Shown: positions 36,017 through 46,128 of the stretch, one piece after another | Numbering within the stretch: the first letter of the stretch is position 1 | Layout: each line of letters starts with the position of its first letter | Origin: Otatea glauca | Taxonomy: Eukaryota > Streptophyta > Magnoliopsida > Poales > Poaceae | DNA length: 64,000 bases | Assembly: GCA_036346275.1 (NCBI GenBank) | Contig: CM070713.1 | Span: forward strand, 71,540,382 to 71,604,381 | Direction of reading: 5' to 3' | Position numbers and translations under genes: made by a program | Notes under the pieces: model-generated | Database searches by the model: none | Told to the model about the DNA's origin: nothing | What the model saw: the letters and a program-made list of their open reading frames with translations, nothing else

Positions 36017-37052
36017 GGTGGCAGATTGTACCACTTCGCCCGGCCCCCACTGGACCCTCTACTTTGATGGCTCCAAACGCCTAAATAGTGGAGGGGCCGG
36101 AGTTGTTCTCGTAAGCCCTGAGGGGAAGGCACTGGAATACGCCGCGCGCCTCTCTTTCAATCCCACCAACAACATGGTGGAGTACGAGGCTCTCCTTTTG
36201 GGGCTTCGCCTCGCAAAGACTATGGGGGTCCGACGCCTTCTCATCTTGGGAGACTCCCAACTAGTTGTTAATCAGATAGACAAGTCCTACCAATGCCTCG
36301 ACCCCAAGATGGCCAGCTACCTCGATGAAGTACGTAGAATGGAACGATATTTCTTGGGGATGGAAGCTCGCCGCATCCCCCGTGGAGGCAATCACCGGGC
36401 GGACCGCTTGGCCCGAGCAGCAAGCTCCCAAGAGCCACTCCCGCCGGAGGTCTTCCTCGAGGTGCTTAACACACCATCCATCAAGGAAGACCCGAATGAG
36501 AAAGAAGGTCATGAACAACTCCTGATGGTCAGTGAGATCCCAACACCACCCGCAACGTGGATGACCCCAATCAGGGAGTGCATCCAAGGAAAAACAGAGA
36601 TGGAGGATAGCACTGCAGACCGAAGACTCTTCGCGAAAGCCAAATCCTATATACTCCTCAATGGGACACTCTACAAAAAAGGGGCTTCCGCACTGCTCAG
36701 GTGCCTCCCAAAAGAAGAGGGGATCTCACTTCTGCAGGAAGTGCATGAAGGTCTCTGTGGCTCACACCTTGCACCCAGAGCAACTGCGGGAAAGGCGCTA
36801 AGGCAGGGTTTCTATTGGCCTACAATGGTACAAAACGCCATGGAAGCTCTCAAGACATGCGAAGGTTGCCAAAGGATGGCATCGGCTCACCACTCCCCCG
36901 CTGCACCTCTGCACCAGATTCTGATCACTTGGCCTTTTGCCCGGTGGGGCATGGACCTGCTCGGGCCATTCCCGCCGACCAAGGGGGGCTACAAGCATGC
37001 GGTGGTGGCGGTGGACTACTTCACCAAGTGGGTGGAAGCGAGCCGTTGCTAA
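35640..37052 (+). pseudogene. RNase H and N-terminal integrase, frame-shifted
   Basis: The frame begins inside the RT-RNase H connection (YLAATPVAASAVL, then PVYYVSEAF). It carries an RNase H with YFDGSKRLNSGGAGVVLVS (36060), MVEYEALLLGL and GDSQLVVNQI, so the acidic residues are present. The integrase zinc module (CEGCQ near 36860) and the first catalytic Asp in WGMDLLGPF (36947) follow. The frame ends at a stop at 37050, just after VDYFTKWVEAS, where the family continues; this marks another frameshift. Confidence 0.85.
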
Positions 37053-37801
37053 CAATCACATCCCGGGTGGTGCAAAAGTTCTTCTGGAAGAACATTGTGT
37101 GCCGTTTCGGAGTCCCGAAGGAGCTCACTGTGGACAACGGAACCCAGTTCGATGCCTCCTCCTTCAGGGACTTTTGTGGTTTAATCGGAGCGATTCTCGC
37201 TTCGCCTGGTGGCTCACCCTAAGTCCAATGGGGCGGTCGAAAGGGCCAATAGCCTAATCCTCCAAGGCATTCGCCGTCGACTCGAAAAGAGCACTCTCAA
37301 GCACGGGCTATGGGCGGAGGAACTCCTCAGTGTCCTGTGGGGGATGCGCACTACTCCTAGCCGCTCCACGGGGCGAACACCCTTCTCATTGGTGTACGGA
37401 GTGGAAGCCGTCCTCCCCGCAGAGGTTCGCCACCGCTCCCTTCGAGTGGAGATGCTCTCAGAAGACCTACCCATCAACTTCACGGTGAACGAAGACAATC
37501 ACAAGGTGGAGGTAGATTTCGCGGAGGAGACCGTGATCGCGCCCTCGTCAAGCATGCCGCGTACGAACGAGAAGTCGCTCGTTTCTACAACAAACGGGTG
37601 CGAGGGAGGACCTTCCTCTGGGGACTTGGTGCTAAAAGGGTCACTGGCCCGGGAGCCCAAGGCAAGCTTCACTCCAAGTGGGAGGGACCCTACCGCATCT
37701 CAGCGATCTTGGGCTCGGGGGCTTACCACCTCTCTACTATGGAAGACAAGCCACTCAAGCACGCGTGGAATGCTGACAAGCTCAAGAAGTTTTACGTTTA
37801 A
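37053..37801 (+). pseudogene. Integrase C-terminal part in broken frames
   Basis: VDNGTQFDASSF (about 37130-37165) supplies the second catalytic Asp. After another shift, HPKSNGAVERAN (37210-37245) supplies the Glu. GRTPFSLVYGVEAVLPAEV follows. After a final shift near 37560-37600, KWEGPYRISAILGSGAYHL leads to a stop at 37801. All integrase landmarks remain in order but at least three frame changes separate them. Confidence 0.8.
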
Positions 37802-38972
37802 GCTTTCTTGTAAGCCGTAACGACACCTATCTTATGTTGATGTAAACCCTCCTAAGGTCATCAATGAAGTGTCAAGTTAAGTCATTGCATGTCTTTTATC
37901 GCTTGTGTGGTGGTCTCTAAGAACCCATCCCCCATGTGTAGCTGTGGGGGATAGGCTAGAACCTTGTGCCCCTCTTGGGATGAGTTCCAGGGCGCATACC
38001 TCCGAGGCCTACCCCTGAAAAAGCCTCGAACGGCCTGGACATTCCGTGTCCCCTTCGGGCGGCCCTCTCCCTGCTGGACCCAGGGAGCGGGCGACGACTT
38101 GAGGCGTCTTGCCTAAGTCATAGGGTGCTCCATGGCTTAGTCCCCCATGGACCCCTGGCGCTAAGCCGAAACGACCCCCCGAGTCACCATTCCGCATCCT
38201 CCACGGGAAACAATAGGAACCTTTCTTATTGCAAGGAGCGTTGCCCGGGAGACATCCCCTTCCCGGTGGGCACATGCCTAAGCCCCTTAGCAAGATTGAG
38301 TAAACAACTCGCGACGCTCCTACGGGGGCTACGCTGTAAGCTAGACGTCTGGCCTCCTAAATAAGGCCTTATGTATCGGTGCCCCTAAGTGGCCCGAGGG
38401 CCAAGACAAGGCTAAATTCGCCCGAGGGCGACGCAGGGACCGAGTCCCTCTCGCTGTCGCGCGAGGAGGGAAACACTCCCGCACTGTCTAATGGTGTGCG
38501 GGGCTCACCCCCCTCATACATAGCACAATAAGAATTGCTTTCTCCCCCTTGGGGAGAAGTAACTAAAGGACCCTCCGGCAGGGCGCCCGCGCTTTGGATC
38601 CCTCAAGGGACCCAAGGCACGATCATGCCCCCATGAAGTCGCCCGGTCCTGCGGCAAACCTTCTTTGGCGGGCATAATCGGCATGGCGTCCGAGCCCTTC
38701 GTGCACTTCGTTTATAGCAAATACCAACTGCCCTCCAGGGCACATCCTAAAATAAAGCATAGCAAAAGTCATAAGTCATACATACCATAACCTCAAAGTA
38801 AGTTCATACAAAATGAAGGGAGCATGTCCCAGTCGACCATCATGAATACTACGAGTGAAGATACGTCTATCGCTTAAAGGAGTGCTACGCCTCACAAGTT
38901 AAGAATTCTAGTACAGTAAGCATGAGCCACCTAACTACTTAGCAAAATACATCAAGCACGCTCCAGAGGAAG
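37802..38972. other. Non-coding spacer between pol and the antisense gene
   Basis: Open reading frames on both strands are short. The region is the shared 3' flank of the sense pol and the antisense gene. AATAAA-like motifs near 38749 (CTAAAATAAAGC) could serve sense termination. Confidence 0.5.
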
Positions 38973-41955
38973 TCATACATGCTCTGAGCTCGGGCCCTCT
39001 CCTGTCGCCCGGGGTCCGGTCCCGCGGGGAACCCTTGTGAGGCTGTCTACAAAGCCTTCCATATGGGACCCCCAAGTAGAGCTACCCTCACGGGCGCTCC
39101 GGCGCACCTCCTGGGTGTACAGCCCCCGAAGCGCAGTGAGGATGGCCTCTTTTCTCGTAGTATCAGAGAGACGGGAGATGGCTGCAACTCCCGCGGTCAA
39201 GGCGACTTTGGCAAAGGCCTTGCCCTTGTCATCGGTTGCCTTGACAAGGAGACCGACGCGGCCCCGTAGGATGCTAGCCCAATCCTCCCAATCCTCAGAG
39301 GGAGGTGGGAGATCCTCCACTCTGGCTCCAAGCTCTCTCAAAGTGACCTGGACCAACACGGTAAGATTCATGAGAGATATAGCCATTGTCTTCCGGTCTG
39401 CTTCATACCTTTGCTCGTGGGCATCGCGGTCTGCTCCCACCACCCGTATCACCACATGGGACCTCTCCAAGTCAGCCTCCAAGTCCCTGACTCGCTGCCA
39501 GGACTTCTCCAGCTCAGTCTCCGCCTTGATGAGCTTGTCCTCCACTGCCCTCTGGCCCTCTTGGGCTTGTAGCAGGGCCCGCTTGAGGGCCTCTGGATCG
39601 TCCTCAGGACGGCGCGGTGGGGTGGCTGCAAGCATCTCCTTGACCATTCCTGGGACCCTGTCAAAGAGAACACTGCTCAAAGCTGTAGCCTGCAAAAGGG
39701 TGAAAGTGTGAATGGTCAAAGCAAGCCATGCACGGGAATCCTGAGCTTAGGGGAACACACGAGAAAAATAAAGGCTTATGGTACCTGGTACTGGAGGGTC
39801 ACTGTGGTAGCTAACTTCTCCTTCAACACCTCCAAGAACCTCCAGGGATCATCAGGCACCAAGTCTTCCATATACCTTTGCACCCGCTCCATCACCAAGA
39901 GGCGAGTCGTCTCGATCACCTCTGCATCCAGCGTATGAGGTATGGCATACTCGGGAAGGGAACTGGAAGAACCGCCCTGACCACCCTGCGAAGGCCCCGC
40001 TTGCATGGGTGAGCATGGGGTAGCCATATTCTCTGCTGAAACCCCTGGGGGCACAACAGGTGCGGGGGGCTCCATCGCAGGTGGCATCTCGTGCTCTGCC
40101 GGGTCTAAAAAAGAGAAGGGGAGTAAGTTAAGTATGTTAGGAGAACATGTAAGTCCCGTGACAACTTATCATGATCACGGGCACATACCTCCTGGAAAGC
40201 GGAAGAAAGACTCGATGTCGTCGAGGTAGGCATATCCAACTTCCTCCCCTGCCCCGGCCTTAGCCGGAGAGGTGACCGGGCCATCGGTCTCAACGCCCAG
40301 GAGCCCTTCAATCTCCCGGGCGAGCTGCTGGGAACGCCCGGCAGAGCTCCCTGGCTCAGTGTCCGACGCAGGCTCACTGGAGGATCTGGATGTCATGGAC
40401 GGGGAAGGTGAGGGTGAACGCCTGCTCGCCTGTCTGTTGGAGGGGTCGGTGCCCTCCCCGATGGACGCCCCCTCCTTCTCAGGACCCCTAGCGCCTTTGC
40501 CCCTAGGGGCGGGAGATGGCGGGGGCCTTCGGGGCTCCACCCGAAGAGGCCCCTCTCGCCGTGGCGCTGACGGAGGCGGCGCCGCCTGGCGAGGTGCCAC
40601 CAACGCGCGCCCCGGCGGCTCTCTTGGCACGCGCTTTAGCGGGCGAGGTCCGGGCCCCCTCCCCGTGGCTGCGGCCCTGGCCCTCTTCCGTTTAGCTTGG
40701 TCTGCAGCGGGGTCACCCCGTGGGGGGAGGCGTAGGCCAAACGCCTCGGCCACGGAGTTCCTTCCCTCCATGGGGATGCCCTCGTCCTCATAACCTCGTG
40801 CCTCAGACATGCACCACCTTCCCAGAATTGACTCAGCCTCCTCTCTTGCTGCTTCCAGGGAGCGAACTGCACATAGAAAGCAAACCATGAGATGTGAAGG
40901 GATAAAGTGCCGAAGAAAAGAAAAGAAAGCTCAAAGGCCCTTACCCTTCCCAATACCGGGGTGAAGGCCACCGTGAAACCCCAACCTAGCATGCTGAACA
41001 AGGGTGCTGAGGTTGAGGAGGGTCATCTCCTCCATCAGGTCACGGGCGCCCTTCCTCGCGCGTACCTCCCGGATGGCGTTGCGTAGCTTCCAGTCATCAT
41101 CGGTGAGACGACCCATCTCGGGGTACGTCCATGTCGTCAAGGCCGGGTGAAATCCGGTGTAGACGAAGTCCTCAGCCTTCAGGTAAAACCACTTCTTCGT
41201 GGCAGAGGGCCAGCACTCCTTCAAGCCATGCACAGGGAACTCGTCATCATGCTGTGGGGAAGTGAAGATGGACCCCAGGGGCCCTCTCCTGGAGTCCCCT
41301 CGCTGAGAGTGAAAGAAGTAGTCAAACAAGGCGACGGACGGCTCCATGGGCGTCCCTGGGATGGCTGTCTCACATAGCCATAAGAAGATCCTTAGCCGAA
41401 CAAATAAGTTCGGGCTAAGGTGAGAGAGCTCCACCCCGAGCGCCTGAGTATACCTCTTGATGAAAGGGTGCATCGGGAGCCCAAAGCCAACGTCCACCCA
41501 AGCCTTGAGAGCCACAACGTACCCTGATGGAGGGTTAGACCTCTCCCCCGGTGCGGGAAAGTCCACGTCCCCGGGAGTGAGGCGACTCCCCCTTCGGATG
41601 AGACAAAGCTTCTCCCCGTCGGTGAGTTCCGACGGTCCGGGATCCACCTTCGTTTCCTCCGGGACAAGCCCTTCATCGCCCATCGGGTTCGTGCCAGCGG
41701 CGAAACCAACAGGACCCATCATGTCCACGTCCCTCGTATGGTGGTCTTCTCTGTGAAGGGGCTTGCTCTTGCCCAAACCCTTCGCGGGGGCGATCTCGTC
41801 CATCTTGCCCTTGCCCTTGGCGAAGGCATCGCGAGGACGGTCACCTACAGTTATCAAGCAAGCCTTCAATAGTGTAACCAAGAGGCTCGCGTTACCAGTG
41901 CAAATGAACAAACAGGTGTAAGAAAGGTGGTAAAAATGTTTTTGGTCCTACCCAT
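38973..41955 (-). CDS. Antisense five-exon gene inside the retrotransposon (872 aa, Transposase_28-like)
   Basis: On the strand opposite gag-pol, exons 41955-41952 (ATGG), 41844-40945, 40866-40189, 40104-39785 and 39689-38973 join through GT-AG introns of 78-107 bp. They give one open frame of 873 codons including the stop. Every phase agrees (G|GT, G|TT, G|AC, then phase 0). Residues about 90-290 contain SGYVVALKAWVDVGFGLPMH and LRIFLWLCE. From memory this matches the plant 'putative gypsy type transposon' family (PF04195, Transposase_28). Residues about 345-520 are Arg/Pro/Ser-rich and basic, nuclear-signal-like. The last exon has a coiled coil (about residues 660-725). Extra antisense ORFs at this position are known for Tat-group elements; their role is unknown. 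The start exon is the weakest part, since other 5' exons further upstream are possible. The gene lacks any break, unlike the sense pol. Confidence 0.78.
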
Positions 41956-43434
41956 GAGGTCCTGACGCTCTGCGCTTCCCGCAAAGGCAGTGGCAACTTA
42001 CTCCAAGGACCTGTTGAGTCGAGTTAAATGGTTAATCAAGTGAAAGTTCCGGAGGGGCGAATGGGCGCCCCCCTGTGTCCACATCCCTTCCAGCCGGGCG
42101 CCATGGACAACGCCCTAAGGGCGTTGGAGCGTGCGGGATGCGCTGCCCGCAACCCTTTGCCTCTTAGGCGGGCGCTGGTGTTAGCCCCCCATGGCCGGGT
42201 TCTGGTAGTAGGCCATGCGCTAAAAGGGACCGCGGGGCGCCACCTACAAACTAAAGAAAAAACAAGAGGGGCATGAGCATGCAAGAGTGTTACCAGTCAC
42301 CTACTTGTTGAAAGCGGCTGTGGACCCCGCGGCAACTCCACCCTTTCCCTCTACTCCTGCGGAATGAAAAGGAGGCCTCCTTTTATACAAACTGCAGAGA
42401 GCTTGCGCTGATAATTGACAGGCCCAGCTAATACAAAGTTTAAACAGAGCTATAAGTCGTCCATTGCTAGTGATGGCTGTGGGGAGAGACCTAGTTTTTT
42501 CCCCAACTTCTCTCCGTGCGGTGGCCCACCCCGACGGCCTGCTCCGCGGTTTTCCCTCCGGCGAATGGCGGCCCCGCGGCGACAGCCTACCGGCGGTGCC
42601 TCCTCCTGCGGCGGCCCCGGCGGCGGCGGCTGCCGGTGGCGTCTCCTCCCGCGGCAGCGGCCCCGGCACTTCTACACTCCGTCGATGGCTTGCCCGGTGG
42701 CTTTTCGCCATGGCGTCGCCCCGGCGGCGACGGCCTACCCGGCGGCGCCTCCTCCTGAGCAGCGGCCCCAGCGTCTGACAAGCTGCTGCCGCGGCGCCTC
42801 CTCCCATGGCGATGGCCTCGGCGTTCCGCCACCGTGCGTGCGGCTTTGCCGGCTGCGCCTCCTCTGCGGCGACGGCCCCGGCGCTCCCTTCTCTCCGGCG
42901 GTGGCTGCCTCGGAGGCTTGCTCACGCGCCTCCGCGACAGCGGCCCCGACGCTCCTCCCAAATGCGGTCAGCGTCATCGTTTTCTTGGCCCCATCGGCGC
43001 CGCCCGAGCGAGTCGTGGCGCACCTCACCTCCAGCGCGAACGGAGCCTAGGCCCGGTGCTCCTCCCTAGCACGACCGGCATTGCCGCCGTTCTGCCCCCT
43101 TTCCGCGCCGCTTGAGCAGGTCGTGGCTCGCCTCATAAGCACGGCCCCCTTCGACGCTGCCTGAGCAGGCTGTAGCGCGTTCCTCTCCCGTCGCACGCTC
43201 GGCCGACGGCGCCAATCCCCTTAGGGGTAGGTTGATTACTCCCTCACCTCAGTGCCCACGGTTCAACGGCATGCAAAGAGAGCAGGGCTCTGGTTGGGAA
43301 GAACAGAGTTTTTCATTGTGTGTCACCGTTCTGTTTCTCTGAGCCAAGGAGCGGGCAAGATTGAAAATAAAAAGGAAAAGGCATGGTCATTTCAGATTGC
43401 CCAGTCCATGATGGCTCCCCGAAGGGAGACATAT
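41956..43434. other. GC-rich non-coding part of the retrotransposon; probable 5' region of the antisense gene
   Basis: From 42500 to 43200 the sequence is a run of CGGCGGC/GCCGCCG-type words. These leave many frames open by composition alone, so I call no gene. An antisense promoter for the 38973-41955 gene should lie here. CCTTTTATACAAAC at 42379 reads GTTTGTATAAAAGG on the minus strand, a plausible TATA box about 415 bp upstream of the antisense ATG. Confidence 0.45.
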
Positions 43435-43435
43435 C

Positions 43436-43644
43436 GCCCGGCGCCTGTACAGAAAAGCATTGGGCGCTGCCCATATCGCCCGGCGCTTGCACCAAAGGGC
43501 ACTGGGCGCTGCCCATACCGCCCGACGCCTACATCAAAAAGCACTGGGCGCTGCCCATACCGCCCGGCGCCTGGGCACTAGGCGCTGCCCATACCGCCCG
43601 GCACCTGCACCAAAGGGCATTGGGCACTGCCCATACCGCCCACC
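43436..43644. repeat. 42-bp tandem repeat, about 4.5 copies, within the retrotransposon
   Basis: The core GCACTGGGCGCTGCCCATA followed by CGCCCGGCGCC starts at 43457, 43499, 43541, 43575 and 43617. One unit is shortened to 34 bp. The 42-bp period is a multiple of three and every frame is open across it. GGGCGCTGCCC is itself nearly palindromic. Confidence 0.9.
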
Positions 43645-44367
43645 TCGCAGCGCCTCCTCGGCGCCAATGACAGCCCCGGCGCCCCTCGTCATGGCGGCGA
43701 TCGCCCGTGCTTTGCCGCGGCGCCTCTTCCTGCGCGATGGTTGGCCCAACGGCCGGCGCCGTGGCTCCTCTCCCTGCGCCAACTGCAGCCCCGGCGTCCT
43801 GCCTTGCGCCTCTTCCTGCGAACGCTCTGGTGGCCAGCACCGACTACAGTGAGCGTAGGCACCACAGCTCGTTGTAATGGCCCTCAGGTTCACGCAAAAA
43901 AGGAGCCCCCCTTTTTTCTGGTAACGAAGGGAACAAGGAGAAGAGCACGAGTGTTACTAGCAGACGTCTGCCTCTAGTTAGCTCCCCCAAAAATCAACCC
44001 GGGCGCTAGCCTAAACGCCCAAGGAATAACGAGCAGTGCCCATACCATTCAATAGGAAAGGGGATCGGGCGCCAGCCCCAATGCCATAAAAGGCCCCTTG
44101 TGCCCTTGTCTCATCCATGGGGAGCTAGCAGCAGGGTCCTGGTACGCCCGTTCGTGCAAAGGCTTCTTTTATCCGGGCGGGGGCCTAAACGTCCAAGATG
44201 TGGGCAAAGCTAGCGGACACCAAGTAAGCTAAACGTCTAAGGGGTTGTCACTTGTGGCTAAAGGGGGCTTGTCACGAACCACCAGGAGGAGAACAAAACG
44301 AGCAATGGCCCAGCACCTCCATGATAGCTGACGCACTTCTATCCCTCGGGCACTTCACAATATGCCC
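43645..44367. other. Retrotransposon 3' untranslated region
   Basis: GC-rich at first, then mixed. It repeats words such as AAACGCCCAAG and AAACGTCTAAG, but no coding is supported. Confidence 0.5.
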
Positions 44368-44381
44368 AAGGGACAGGGGGG
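44368..44381 (+). other. Polypurine tract
   Basis: AAGGGACAGGGGGG ends four bases before the 3' LTR (TGTTGGAGG at 44386) and is the expected primer for plus-strand DNA synthesis. Confidence 0.85.
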
Positions 44382-44385
44382 CTAG

Positions 44386-45512
44386 TGTTGGAGGAAACTA
44401 ACTCTAGAAAGGGAAGATCCCTCGTACCCCGCAAGCTATCCAAGAGGAGACATGTCAAGGGGTCGCGGAAGATCTCCTCATGACCATGGACATACCTCCA
44501 GGGCATGTCCCGCAGGAGGTCTCTTCATGCCTCACGGGCATACCTCGTCCTCATGTTGAGGGAATGTTCCCCCATAGCCTCTAGGAATTCTCCTCATGCG
44601 TCGTGGGCATGTTACGGGAGACCTTCTCAAACTCCTGCAGGCACACCCCGTGGGATCTTCATGGGAGACCTTCTCGAACCTCCGCGGGCATGCCCCCTGT
44701 GAGCTTACTCCGGGAGGATCCCTCTTGTCCCCGCAGGCTCTCCGGAGGAAGTACACGGGGGTCTTACCTCGCCCTCTGGTCACAGGGCGTTTGGTGAGCG
44801 CCCTGATCCCAGGGCACTTGGAAAGACCCCTGGTCGCAGGGCACTTGGCAAGACTCCCGGTTCAGGAGGGCTTGAAGCAAGGTCTCGGTGTTGAGGGGAA
44901 GTTCCCTCATAACCCCATAGGAATGCCCTATAGGCATACCCCGCGGCAGGTCTCCTCGCGCTCCGTGAGCATACCTTCAGGGCGTACCCTGTGGGTGCCT
45001 CACGGGCATGTAGATATGCGTCCGCGGGCGTCTACGGGAGGCTGCCTCCTACTCCGCGGGCGTCAACGAAAGGCACCCTCTTACTCCGTGGGAGTCTACG
45101 GGAGGCATCATGTGGGGCCCCGGAATCAGAGGTCCGCCCCCACGAAGCGATGACGTGGGATCCACTACCTTCTCCCGGAAATGACCAAGATACCCTCACT
45201 TGAGCTACTGTAGCAGGGGTAGGGTGGTATTTTGTGTAACAGGCTGGGCGCCTATAAAACCCCAATGTAACCCATACATGGGGAGGACTCTCATTGAATA
45301 CAAAAACTAAGCAACTGGTGTGTCCCTCGGGAGCCCGGATCAGGAGACCCCTCACTACTCCCCTCGGGGAACACACCGACAGGAGTAGGGCGCTTGCTTA
45401 GGCGCCCGAACCTGTTAAAACCTTTGTGTCTTTTCTCTCTACCCCAGACGTAGGCCCGTAAGACGGCCGGCGTCCGCTCTAACTCTCGTGTCCAGTTTCC
45501 GAACCTACGACA
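44386..45512 (+). repeat. 3' LTR (1127 bp)
   Basis: It begins TGTTGGAGGAAACTAACTC and ends CGAACCTACGACA, as does the 5' LTR, with about 2 percent difference by hand count. ATCAC follows at 45513-45517. Confidence 0.95.
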
Positions 45513-46032
45513 ATCACTATAATAGATTTGATGTAATGTGATGAAGCCAAATAATCACAAAAAGGCTAAATTTATCGTAAAAACTAAATGACATAAAATT
45601 TGCGTCATGAGCATCATCATAGTATGTGCGTCACAAAAGGTGTGAAGTGACGAAGTATTTGCAGTTCATCACATATGCTCGAATTTTCTATGACGGAATT
45701 GTTATCATCAAAGAATATTGGCACACATATTCATCATATAATATGAATTTTTTGTCATCTATTCTGTCGGAATCATCAATAATAGATGGAATTATCAGTA
45801 AGGCAAGTGAAATCTATGGTAATATAAAGTTGTCATGACATGCTACAATAATTATTTTCCCATCGTTTAAATCATTTGGAATAGTCACGTTGTACGATGC
45901 TTCTTCACACTACAATTTGCAATGCAAAACTTTATCATAAAAAGTATATTAACATAATTTTATCTTTGATTGGATACGAAAGTAAAAATATTAATTTGAC
46001 CCAATGAAATTACTTGAATGCATCATTACTAA

Positions 46033-46128
46033 AGTTTTCATACAGTTTCCTCTACCCATATATACAGCACAACCATAGCTAGTTTTCATACAGTTTCCTC
46101 CACCCATATATACAGCACAACCATAGCT
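46033..46128. repeat. 48-bp tandem duplication with a TATA-like core
   Basis: Two adjacent 48-bp copies (46033-46080 and 46081-46128) are identical except for one base. Both contain CCATATATACAGCACAACC. Confidence 0.9.

Larger units (their letters stand above)
30437..45512 (+). mobile_element. 15.1-kb Tat-type Ty3/gypsy LTR retrotransposon
   Basis: The element is complete from LTR to LTR with a 5-bp duplication on both sides. Internal order is PBS, gag, protease, reverse transcriptase, RNase H, integrase, then a 6.5-kb non-pol region holding an antisense spliced gene, then PPT and 3' LTR. PR-RT-RH-INT order puts it in Ty3/gypsy. The long extra region with an antisense ORF, the GPWT-YFDGS-type RNase H and the tRNA-Asp-like PBS point to the Tat group (Grande/RIRE2-like). 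The two LTRs differ by roughly 20-25 substitutions and two 1-bp indels over 1.1 kb by hand count (about 2 percent). At the usual grass LTR rate of 1.3e-8 that implies under about one million years. Sense coding is disrupted, so it is non-autonomous. Confidence 0.95.

Noticed and set aside
42301..43050. Several overlapping ORFs on both strands in the GC-rich part of the retrotransposon
   Set aside because: All frames are open because of GCC/CGG composition; the translations are Arg/Ala/Pro runs without motifs.
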